64,000 nt of DNA from Pelomyxa schiedti (Eukaryota > Evosea > Pelobiontida > Pelomyxidae): positions 20,798-84,797 of the forward strand of contig JAHLWZ010000225.1 in assembly GCA_020536535.1 (NCBI GenBank), read 5' to 3'. Shown in pieces: positions 45,516 through 57,400 of the stretch. A program made the position numbers and the translations under genes. Under the pieces are notes generated by a model. It ran no database searches. It had not been told where the DNA came from and saw only the letters and a list, made by a program, of their open reading frames with translations. Numbering within the stretch: the first letter of the stretch is position 1; every line of letters begins with the position of its first letter.

Positions 45516-47389
45516 CTGATGAAGGTCTGATTGTTCTCACTCTGGGTAGGAATGAGTTTTGAGGATATGGTGGAGCACCTCCTTGAGGACATGAGCCCAG
45601 AGACACTTGGAACATGGTTGTCCTTAGTTACCTTGAGCAGTTCTACCTGTTTGCCATGCACTGAGTCTGCTGTATGGGAAGATTTGCAATTTGCTGCACA
45701 ACCAGTCGCTAAAGTACCCACATTATCCCAGGAAGATACCCCTTTTTTATTTTGTTTCTTTTGGTAATAAGTTGCCCAGTTCTTCACTTTGGAACAGACG
45801 AGGACATTACGTGCCTCAGTATTCTAAATTTTGTTCAAGGTTAATAAATTGATTTCTTCACAGGTTGTGCGATCGTTAAATGTGGGTTGTGACACGTTTG
45901 AGAGGGAATCTGCAGACTGGGCCACATGCTCCCGATGGGGATTTGTTGTTGATAGTACAATCCCAACCTCAGAATACAGAAGCATTGAAAAGCCTCAGCC
46001 TCAATCCCAGATTCAACCCCGGCTCACTGCATGGTAATTTTTTTATCCTCTGAACTCGTTGCCAATGAGCTCCAGCCAGAATTCTTTGTTAGCCTTTCAG
46101 TCCCAAGTGATTTACATGAATGGTGTGGATGATGTATGGTAAAGTTTATTCTCTGGCTTTTCCCTTTTGAACGACTTGTTTCCAGTGCTGATGACCTTCT
46201 TTCTGCATTCACCCAACTCCTTGACACTGTAATTTGGGATTGCTTTCAACCAGATTACGTTCCCTTCATCTTACCGTTCTTGAGTTTTGGACAAGTAATG
46301 TGTCACTCACAACCCCTATACACAGGCGGGACAGGTTTGCCCCTGGACCAATTTAGCAGCCTAATTTCCATCAGGGGAGGACTGTTTCCGAGTAATGGTT
46401 GACAAAATTGCACACATGAATATTTTGACATTTGACGCGTTTCCCGTGTGCATACCTTGTACTGCTGAGATCCTGACAAGGGAGAAAATGGATCTTGCTT
46501 TTGACTTGTTTTGTGCGACAGAGTCCAAATACCCTGCTTTTGGAACTACATGGGAATACAAGTACTTCCTTGCTTGCGTAAAACAAAAAAAACCATTAAA
46601 ACGAGTACTGCAGTTGTGTAGAAATAATCAATGTCACTGTGAACGATCCAGATACAGTCCCCATCCCCTCTGAGTGCCTTATTCCCATCACCCCCTCTGG
46701 TGTACCCACTGAAGAAGCACCGTCCCAATGCGAAGCTATCATCACAGCCTTCTCTGATAAACTTAGCTGTTGCTGCAGAATATACAATGACATGTATACA
46801 ATGATGGGAGTTCAAGCTGGTAATACCGGATTGCCCTGCCATGCGTGCTACAATGGAGTCCAGCGATATACTGTTGGCATTGCTGGTATGGATTACAACA
46901 AAGCAAGAGAAACCATAGGGGATGCAGCGTTATTATCAATGGTGACTGATGAGATTGCACATCGAATCCCAGCAGTAGTACGAGAAGAATTCGTACGCAA
47001 TGTTTACTTGGCACCCCCTCCTGCTGGAAGTAAGCGTGATAGTTACAGCGAGTCCGCTATAGTCGAATTGGAGGTACACCACCCTCTCACCTATCTATTT
47101 CTCACCGAACTTCAGTATCAACCTATGTCTGAGACTCTCATCTACTTCGATGTTTTCCAGGAAAATGAGACTCTCTTGTAAGTTAAATGCAACTATTCCC
47201 CGTCACTTACGCTGCGTCAGTGAGTTTGATGTCTTCTTGACTGACGAAGAGATGACAGATGATACAGTTTATGTTGTTAATGTGCAGGTGGAAAATGTTA
47301 CCAGCACATCACAGGAGAGTATCAGTCTAGCATCCTCACTCACACTTCTACCAGTTTTCATTATTGTTGTGGCTTCTCTTTTCTTGTGA
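44844..47389 (+). CDS. Secreted, probably GPI-anchored protein of unknown function
   Basis: ATG 44844 opens a signal peptide (SGRVLAWVAVCLSIFFTAEIS) ahead of a long exon with spaced cysteines (CPDSGSLCSGTMTICGGC). Later exons at 45551-45740, 45865-46033, 46190-46330, 46385-46560, 46625-47179 and 47181-47389 carry more cysteines and N-glycosylation sequons. The C-terminus is a hydrophobic tail after a Ser-rich stretch (SLASSLTLLPVFIIVVASLF) with almost no cytosolic residues, typical of a GPI-anchor signal. I do not recognise any domain. The second exon border has a 28-T run right at the donor (45487). It is flanked by unrelated housekeeping genes. Confidence 0.6.
45488..45515 (+). repeat. 28-bp poly-T tract at an intron 5' end
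   Basis: The donor G at 45487 is followed at once by 28 T, so the 5' splice site reads GTTTTT. The acceptor lies at about 45550. Confidence 0.85.
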
Positions 47390-47626
47390 TGTGTGTAGTA
47401 TATATCCCATTTTTGTTGAACAAACAACAATTTATTTATTCAATTACTGCCACTTGTTCCTACCTTACCAGAAAAACTAAAATGACACACCACTTGTTGT
47501 TGTGACTCTCTTTATAAGGTTCCCTTACTCTCTGATGGCAACAGTGTCTCCAGATCTGAATCTTGGAAGTCATGAGGTGATTGCCACATCTATCGTTTCT
47601 GAAGAAATAAAAGATCAAGTTGGGCC

Positions 47627-48358
47627 ATGAGAGGTGCTAGTCCAGCCAAACCTGGGTGCCCAATGAAAGTGGTTCTGGCCCCAGGCAATGGAGCCGGTAA
47701 TGTGAAGAAGTGCTTGTGGTATGGTGACCTGGAGAGGAGAATGCAACAGATGAACATCCCTGTCACTGTATGGTATAGTTACTCTCTGACCCATTAAAAA
47801 AAACAAAATGCACACCAACGAAAACACATATACGACACGGCCAGCAACTACCCAGACCCAATTGTGGCCCATAAGTCTGTCTGGCTGCCATTCATGCGCG
47901 ATGAGCTGCACTGCGACGAGCACACGATCGTAGTGGGGCACAGCTCAGGAGCCGTCGCGGGCCTGAGGCTGGCCGAGAGCGGCGTGAGGCTAGGGGGCCT
48001 GGTGCTGGTTTCGGCATATCACACGGACCTGGGTGACGAGGGCGAGAGGGCCTCTGGCTACTTTGACGACGAGTGGAGGTGGCCTGATATCGTGGCAAAC
48101 TGCGGCTTCATTGCTCAGTATCACGGCTCGGACGACCCTCTTGTGGACATCCAGGAGGTAAGATTCTTGTGCGGCATACAACCAACCACCCACATTGTGA
48201 CTGTGTTTCTGCAGGGCAGACATGTCCACGAAATGACCAACTCTGAGTACTACGAGCTGGACGACGTGGGTCATTTCCAGGTGTACTTCTTCCCCGAGCT
48301 CTACGCGCTCCTCAAGGAAAGGATCTGGGGATCCAGTTCTAGAAAGCACCATGAGTAA
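47627..48358 (+). CDS. RBBP9: RBBP9-type serine hydrolase
   Basis: Three exons (47627-47772, 47845-48157, 48215-48358) give 200 residues, close to the 186 of human RBBP9. The alpha/beta-hydrolase core is clear: VVLAPGNGAGN at the N-terminus, YPDPIVAHKSVWLPFM, the nucleophile elbow VVGHSSGAVAGLR, LVSAYHTDLGDEGERASGYF, the acid in HGSDDPLVDIQE and the histidine in DDVGHFQ. So the Ser-Asp-His triad is present. RBBP9 is a small cytosolic hydrolase; human RBBP9 acts on aminoacyl substrates and was first described as a retinoblastoma-binding protein. An alternative start at the second Met (about 47663) would match the animal N-terminus more closely. Confidence 0.94.
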
Positions 48359-48476
48359 AAACACAATGTCCTTCCTATTTTTGGCAGAGGAGACTTCCCC
48401 GAAACCGATTGATGAACCCCATCAGAGCCACGTTCTTCCAAAAAAAAGAAAAATCAAACAAAACCGCCCTCAAAAA

Positions 48477-51400
48477 TGGGACGCTGGGGTGTGGTAGTTC
48501 TGGCACTCGCTGGTATTGGTTTTGTTTTGTTTGTTTTGGATTGACACTTTAATTTGTGCCACATCTGACCCTGGAAAAGTTTGGTGGATTGTGGGGAGTG
48601 AATGTGGGATAACGAGTGCATCGCGGGCTGCTACTAACCGCACCGAGCAAGTCACAATTTTGGGATCGAGCATGTACTATTGGTTAGGTACACCATCGGT
48701 CAAAATCAAGGGTAGTGCATGCGACATATCCTATCAGTCTTACGCTCAAATTAATTGCATGCCGCCGTATGGCGTTGGTTTGTCACCCCGCCCCACCCTT
48801 TTTTTTTTTTTTTCCTTTCCCACTTCTGCACCCACCCCCGTTTTCTTCTTCATTTTTTTTCTTGAAGGTAAGAATCTTGACCTGGTTATCTGGGTTTCGG
48901 GCGAAGCCTATACAAGTTCCAACTACTCATTCAGGGGTAACTGCTCCGTTTTTCTATTTTTCCCCGTCACCTTATGATTGGATGTTTCAGCTCCTGTGGT
49001 CAATTCCGTGGATAAAAGTTCTACTGTAGGTGGCCTTATACAAATACGTGGTGACAACTTGGGTTACTCTGGATCCAGTGCCTCCGCCACTATAAATGGA
49101 CAAATATGCGCAAATGTTATAGTATCCAGTTCGATGTATGCTACCTGTGTAGCTCCTCCAGGGACTGGTGCAAACCTGCCATTTCTGTTCAGTGCGCCGG
49201 CCTCGGGGTCAAATGCTCAGGTCGCAAGTGCATCTTTTTCCTATAATCGTATGTGATAATGCCAAACTAAAAGTGTTTTACAACTTAAAGCCCCCACAAT
49301 CATCAGCGCCACACCAGCTCCCACAAGTGGACTGTATGTAACCACCATATCTGGAACGAATTTTGGAACTTCCAGCATTGGTCTTAGTGTTACAATTGCT
49401 GGCCAATCTTGCTCAAATGCTACTGCTGTCAATCATACAACTATTACTTGTTTCCCACCACCTGGTGCGGGAATAGATTTGCCAGTAACAGTCTACGTTA
49501 AGTCACAGAGTTTTACACACAGCAGTGCCTTTTCCTACCAGGGTATCTTTTTCCTATTGAACTTTTTTTTTCTCACTCCCAACAGCACCAACACTACTAA
49601 GTGTCACTTCCCCCCCAACACAGGGGGGATTTGTCACTATTTATGGAGAGAGTTTTGGTCTGACAGGAACAACTGCTTTTCTGAACGGAAAAGAATGCAC
49701 CTCACTATCTGTATCTACCTCTGGAACTAAGATATTATGTATGGCCCCTCCTGGGGCAGGCCAAGGTCTCCCTGTAGTGGTGCACACAGTAGGTTATGTA
49801 ACAGAGGCACAAATATTATCCTACCAAGGTATTGTGTTTTCCTCATATTCTGACTTCTCATTATTTCCTCAGCCCCAACGATTTCTTCGGTGACATTGGA
49901 TACTCATGGGAATCTTACTATTGAAGGAGGCAGTTTTGGTAGTACTTCTGATTGGATTGAAGTTCGCGTTGCAGTTTCTTGGTATAGAGTGGACTATGTA
50001 TATGAGACATGCCTAAATCCTCGACTCATTGTCCCTCATTCAATGATTACGTGCACTTCCCCATTTGGGTATGGCTCGAATAGACCTTTACTTCTGACAG
50101 TCTGTGAGACCAACTCATGGACTTGCCGAACTGGAAATGGCAACTTTGACTTTCCTGGTACATCATCGCTCCTTTTTCTTCTATTCACTTTGTTCAGCCC
50201 CCGTAGTTTTCAGTGCTACCCCCACAGCAACTGACACATCAGAATTGAGCACTATCATAGGTCGAAATTTTGGGTTTCCAGAAACTCCAGTGTCAGTGGA
50301 AATTGCAGGAAATCCCTGCTCTGGTGCAACGAAGCTGAATGCAACCACGCTAACATGCCGGCCACCTGAAGGTGTAAGTGGTCCAAAAACACTGCTGGTC
50401 ACTGCAGGGTATTCAGGAGACCCAGGCGCTCAGACAGTGGCTTCTACGTTCTCATATTCTGGTATAAATCTAACTTGTCCCCTCTTTGACTCTGAGTCTA
50501 AATAGCACCTGTAATCATGTATGGTGTGGGTGTTGCGGGAACTGAATATCAGGGAATCATTACTGGAGCAAATTTTGGGCCCATTGGTACCTCAGCTATT
50601 GTTGTGATTGATGGAGTTCCCTGTACTTCAGCATACATTTCTATACCCCACACACAGATTACCTGCACACTAGACCCTGGGTCTGGTGAGAATGTTACTG
50701 TCAAAGTCTCTGTATCTGATGATAGTATCAATTGGATGACTTCCACAGCTAATGTTTTCCATTTTGATGGTTGCTAAATCATAGTCTTTATTAAATCTTT
50801 GACTTCCCTAAAGGTGTGGCAATAACCTCTGCAACACTGGTAGACACATCGGGAACGGAAACCACGTTTGTAACTGGGACACTATTTGTTCCCCCAGTAC
50901 AAGTAATAATTGATTCCGCAATTGCCTGCAAAAATGCCACTGTGGTGAGCTCTACATTGATTGAGTGTGTACCTGGCCCCGGGGTTGGGAAAAATCTGCC
51001 CATCTGTGTTGCAGCAGGCTCGGGGGTAACATGTGCTCCTGTCTTCTCATATAGAGGTTTGTAGTGACTATCTAGGGCTCCTTACGAAAAAAAAAAAAAA
51101 AAAAAAGCACCACAGATAGGAAGTGTCACTGGATGTGATACAACTGGAGGTCTAATTCACATTTTTGGCAAAAATTTTGGCTTTATGGTTGATGTCACCC
51201 TTGGTACTGGTCCTTGCAGCCATAGTGAGAGCAATGATACACTGATAACTTGTCTTGCTCCCCCTGGTGTGGGTAAGACATCCATTATCATACTATCTCC
51301 GCCTTCTGGATCGCATGCACAATCTGTATCAGCTTTCATGTGCTATTCTGGTATTACTTTTTTTTTTACGAAAAAAACGAGTGGCTTATTGTATTGCACA

Positions 51401-54400
51401 GCTCCTGTTGTGTTTTCAGCCCAAGTCACAGACACAGATGGGTCACAACCTACTGTAATTTATGGAAAAAACTTTGGAGTTATTGGCACTGTTGTAGATG
51501 TTCTTGTTGGAAATCAAACTTGCGCGCTTGCAGAGGTTATATCAAACAATACCAAAATCTCATGCTACCCCCCTCCTGGAGTTGGAACTTTGCTCCCAGT
51601 CGTTGTACGACCATCTCCTTATTGTGTATCCAGTGCCACTGCCTATGTTTTTTCCTATAAAGGTAGAAAGCAACTTCCTAAGTTCCTCACTTTGTCTAGA
51701 ACCACAAATAACTTCTGGGGTAAAATATGGCACCTTTATCGTAATTTCTGGCACTAATTTCGGCCCAATAAACACATTGGTTCAAGTGAAGATTGAGAAC
51801 AATACATGTGTAAATGCAACCATCGCGACTGCATCTACCAGAATCACATGTAACGCAATTGTATCACACACGTATAGTGAGGTAGCTATTACTCTTGTTG
51901 ACCCTGATACCTTTGCCACTGTTTATTGTTCCAAATACATTTCATGGGCTGGTTTGTGCATTTAATACAATCAAACTGCTCCTTACAAATTTTTCTAAAG
52001 AACCACTTATCACTTCTGTATCCATGACACCTACTGATTGTAATATGGTTCCACCCACACCAGTAAGAATACGTGGAGTAAATCTGGGTCCCATTACTGC
52101 CTCAGTAAATGTCACCATTGGGGGGCAGCAGTGTTCAGGTGCTTATGTGTCCATTGCATTCACAGAGATACAGTGTCTTCCTCCATGTGGAGTGGGACAG
52201 GACCTTCCACTTAATATGATTATTGATGTTGATGGAACCACTGTCTATACAAATTCACTGTTCTCTTATTACAGTATTTCCTCCATCTTTTTAACTTGGG
52301 ATTAATGGCATTCAAAGGCCCAATTATTATGTCAACAACGTCTTCCCCCACTCTAGGAGGAGAAGTCATCCTGTTTGGGGCAAATTTTGGCCCTGTTGGA
52401 AGTAAGGTGGTGGTCTTGATTGATGACAGAAATTGCACACTTGCGAATGTAACCATTGCACACTCAACGATTGTGTGTGTTTCTCCACCAGGAGCTGGAA
52501 TTAACCTCACCGTTACCATTTTTTCCTCCTTCATGTCATCTGGGAGTCCCTCGTTGGGGAGGACCAACAACATTTTTTCATATCAGGGTATGCAATTATT
52601 CCTTTTCTCTCTAAACTGATATTCAAAGCACCTACGATAATCTCTGCAACTAGAGTGGATACAAAAATACCCAAGGCAACAGTAATTTCGGGAACCAATT
52701 TCGGTCCTTCCAACACCAATCTGGCAGTATCTGTTGGTGGCTATGAATGCAACTCGCCATCTTATATTACTGCACACACAACCATAACTTGTGTGCCTGC
52801 TCCTGGTGTTGGGGTCGACCTTATGGTTGTTGTTACAATTTCTGGCAAGTGGGGCTCCATTTCAGGTTCTGCACAGATATTTTCTTACAATTGTGTGTAC
52901 TTGCACTCCATGAGATGGCTAGTTAATACATACATGTTAGCTCCAACAATATTAAGTGTGAAGCCTGTAAATACATATGACGAGGAATCCATGACAGAGA
53001 TTGAGGGAACAAACTTTGGACCCGCCTCTCTAACACTAGTAACTGTATGGATAAGTGGCATTGAGTGCAAAAATGCACAAATCCGCATGGACCACACACT
53101 AATCTCGTGTGTTCCTCCTTCTTTGACTGGGGCCAATCATGAGATGAACATTACCATTACACGCTCTGGGAGTGGGAAATCTACGAGTGTTATGCAGCGT
53201 ATATTTTCATACACTGGTTACTTATTTTCTTGGTTTCGTTTTCTCAATTCAATTATCCAGCCCCAGCTATTCAGTATATTACCGGAAGTGACACAGAGGG
53301 ATCCTCACCCATCACCATTCTCGGAACAAATTTTGGAGACTTGACGGGGAACTTTTCTGTTTTTATTGAGGGCAAGTTGTGCTCAAACCCAATAATGACA
53401 GTTCCACATTTCCAAATTGTTTGTACACCCCCAGCTGGATCTGGTTCTGAGCTTAGCTTATCAGTTTATGTACCAGCATATGGAACTGTGTATCCAACAC
53501 CCCAAGTTGCCTATGGCTTCTTCTCCTACACTGGTGCTCTTCTTCTTCTTTTCAGTTTTTAACAGATGAAAAAGAACCTGAAATACTTGATGTTACTATG
53601 GCTAACACAAATGGCCAAGAGCCCATAATAATTAGGGTATGATAACACTCTTTATTATTACACTCATTACGCCTAGGGCAATAACTTTGGTCCCAGAAAT
53701 TCCTCTGTTTTGATAACGATTGATGAAAATAACTGCTCCATGCCCTTCGTGCACAATCATACAACCATCACTTGTTACCCTCCTCCTGGCATTGGAGTAA
53801 AGCACCTACTTTATGCTTACATCCCTACTGGGGATCATGCTCAAGCAGCAAAATTCAATACCTTTTCCTACCAAGGTTCTCACTTAAGCTCGCCATCTTT
53901 TCTTAATGATTACTCTTCAGCCCCGGAAATTTATAGTTCAACTCCTACTGATACCGAGGGGGGAATTGAAACTTTAATCACTGGAAAAAATTTTGGGGAT
54001 TTCAATACATCCGCATATGTAACAATTAGTCTGTGCAATACTGCGAAACCCTGCCTATTCCCGAAAATCACTAAAGCACACTCTGAGATCACTTGTGTGG
54101 CGCCTCCCGGAATAGGTACTGGCAACTTGATTAGTGTCTGGGTGCCAACAGGTTCCAATCAAGTAGGCTCTGCCCCTCTGTTCAGTTATAATGGTATGAG
54201 TTCCCCCACTGTAGCAATTCCAATGTATCCTGTAGCCCCTGTTATTACTTATATCCCTCGTTGTACCACGACTCTGAGTTTGATAACTGTCCAAGTATTT
54301 ACCAAAACCTACAAAACTTAACAAACTTGAAAATAAGGGCATCAATTTCGGTCCTGGTCCCACATCAGGCGATTCGTACTCTATCATTTGTACTCTAGAT

Positions 54401-57400
54401 AGTAGCACTCGGATTACTGCAGATTACATCAATCACACTGCTTTTCGGATATACATGCCTGCAGGTGCTGGCAGAAGCCATACTATTCAAGTAAGGTGTT
54501 ATGTGCAACTGAAAAAATAATATAAACCAGGTGTCTATTAAAGACCAAATGTCTAATGTGTACTATTTTGATTACTTGGGTATTCCCACTGATTGCAAAA
54601 TCTTCATACAAACCATTGTAGGTCCAACAGTCTTCTCTGCTACTAGTGTTGGCAGCAATGAATTTGCTGTCACGCAAATCTCTGGGATTAATTTTGGCCC
54701 TATTGGCACATATGTTGAGGTGTACGTTAACAACGCGACGTGCTCCGCGGCTACTGTTACGGTCGCTGATACTTTGATCACATGTATTCCCCCGCCTGGG
54801 ACTGGTTCAGGGATATCGATGGTTGTAAACGTGAAAGGACAAACAACAATATGGACTTCTTTTTCTTACAGCGGTATGGCTTAATTATTCATCTGCATTC
54901 ACATTGACCATATCAATTAGATCCGGTCATCTTGAAGGTGTCATCACCAACAACTGATGGTCTGACAGATCTCATCATAGAAGGCTACAACTTCGGTCCC
55001 GTTGGAACCCAAGTTTTAGTTCAATTTCTCAGCACACTTAATGAGACAACCGAGTGTCTCAATGCGAAGATAACCAGGGCGCACATAGAAATAACCTGTG
55101 AGCCTCCACCTGGGGTAGGAGCAGGCCTTACACTGATTCTATCTGTCTGGAGCATTGGAAGTACTCCTATTTCCACTTCAAGTGTTGTTTCATATGAGCG
55201 TATGAATCTGGCTGTATCCTTCTTCCTTAATTTGCATGTTAGACCCTGTAATTGAGAATGTAACAAGTGCCGCAACAACTGGGCAGCAAGCAATAACTAT
55301 AACTGGAAGAAATTTTGGTCCAGTGGGAGTTGCTATTGAGGTTGATATCAAACATGAAATATGCCAGGGTGCCCTTGTTGTGATACCTCATACAACAATT
55401 TCTTGTATTCCACCTCCTGGAGTTGGTGCAGACCTGTTACTGGAGGTGAGTGTTGCAGGTCAGCTTGGAGAAGCCCGTTTTTCATACTCAGGTCACTTCA
55501 TGAAATAATTCCCTTCCTCATCTTTGAATAGGTCCCAAAATAAATTCTGTAACTAGCGCTAGTACTTCTGGATCTTCCTTTACAGAGATTTGTGGAACAA
55601 ATTTTGGAAATAGCAGTAATGTAAGTGTACTCATTGCTGGGTTGCCATGCCGTGAGCCGGAAATAGTTGTACCCCACAGTTGTTTAAAGTGCTATGCGCC
55701 TGCTTGGACTGGGAAGGACCTACTATTGGAACTCATCGTTCCGAAAATAACCCCAGAAGTGACTTCCCAACGAGCCACTGCGAACTTCTCTTACCTGCGT
55801 ATGAATTCTTTACATTGGATTGAAGTTAACACTTTTCGAAAGCTCCAATTGTTACAGCTGCTACTCCAACGGACACAGATGGATCAACATTAACCACTAT
55901 AACTGGAACGAACTTTGGGCCCTTGGGCACAACTGTTGATGTTAAAATCGGTGGCAGTGAGTGTTTCTGGCCGGAAGTCTCTGACTATTGTACAATAACA
56001 TGTTATCCACCAGCTGGTGTGGGATCAAATATTTCAGTAGAACTATGGGTACCTGCAGGCGATAGTGCACACACGCAGCACACAGAAGCTCGTGTCTTTT
56101 CTTATAATGGTTTTTGGTTTCCCTTACTGAGGAAAACCTTCTAACTTTCCTTGTAGCTCCTATTTTCACTTATTCTACCCCAGTGGATACAACTGGAGGT
56201 CCAGTAGACATATATGGCAGTGGTTTCGGTCCGTATGGCACCAGTGTAGAAGTTCTAATTGGAAACACTTTGTGTGAGCAGGCTGTTGTATCGGCTCCAC
56301 ATTTTACGATAAGTTGCTTGGCTGGGGAAGGCATAGGGCTGAAAAACGAGTTGAAAATTTATGTACCAGCAAACAGTAGCAACTTCGCAACAGGGTTCCT
56401 TTCTTTCAACTGTATGCCTAGTTTTTTAGTTCCTGGAAATAACTGTTTGTAGCCCCTGTCATAACCAGTGCCACTTCTGCCTGCACTGACGGCTCAGCCT
56501 ATACACTTATTTCTGGAACCAATTTTGGTCCGGTGAATACCTCGCTGTCTGTTACGATTGGGGGCCAACCTTGTATCAACGCATCAATCGAGATACCTCA
56601 CACACAATTCCGATGCTATCCACCCCCAGGAGTAGGGGCAAACAACACGATAAAGGTTATTATTCCTGCTGACGATGGGCAAGTGGCTTTTTCTCAGATA
56701 TTTTCATATTCTGGTAGGAAAAAACCTCATCTTAAGCTTTCTCATATTTCCAAGCTCCGTCAATTACAAATATTACCTGCCCTCCGACTACTGGCACCCT
56801 TGCCCTCATTGAGGTAAATTTTTTTTTTCCCCCTCAGAATGACAAGCAGCCCACGAAACAAACAGGGTTTGAATTTTGGTCCTGGAGGTAGATATTATGG
56901 TATTGACTACCGCATTGATGAAGGCCAATGGCTGTCTTCTACCTGGGTCAGTCAGACTCAAATCATGATTCCTTTCCCAGTGGGAACTGGTGCATTCCAC
57001 GTATTGCAAGTGATTGTTAGAGATCTTGCTTCCCCTTATGCGATTTTCAACTATGAAGGTTTCTATATTTTTCTGTAATGTAATCTAAAATGTGATCAGG
57101 CCCTATCATCTCGGCAGCTACAAGGGCTGACACAGACGGCCTTATGCCAACGACAATCGAGGGTACAAATTTTGGGCCTTCTGGTACTTCGATTCTTGTT
57201 AAAATTGGGGATGGCAACTCCATATGCGCGAATGCCACAATTGATGCTCCTCATACACGAATATCATGTTATCCTCCTCCTGGTTCTGGTACTAGTCACG
57301 TTGTTCAAGTCTGGGTCCCTGTTGGAGCCAATGGCGTTATACAGTATAACTCGTTGAGCTCTATTGCGAAAGTATTTTCCTATAACGGTAATTGCTCTGG

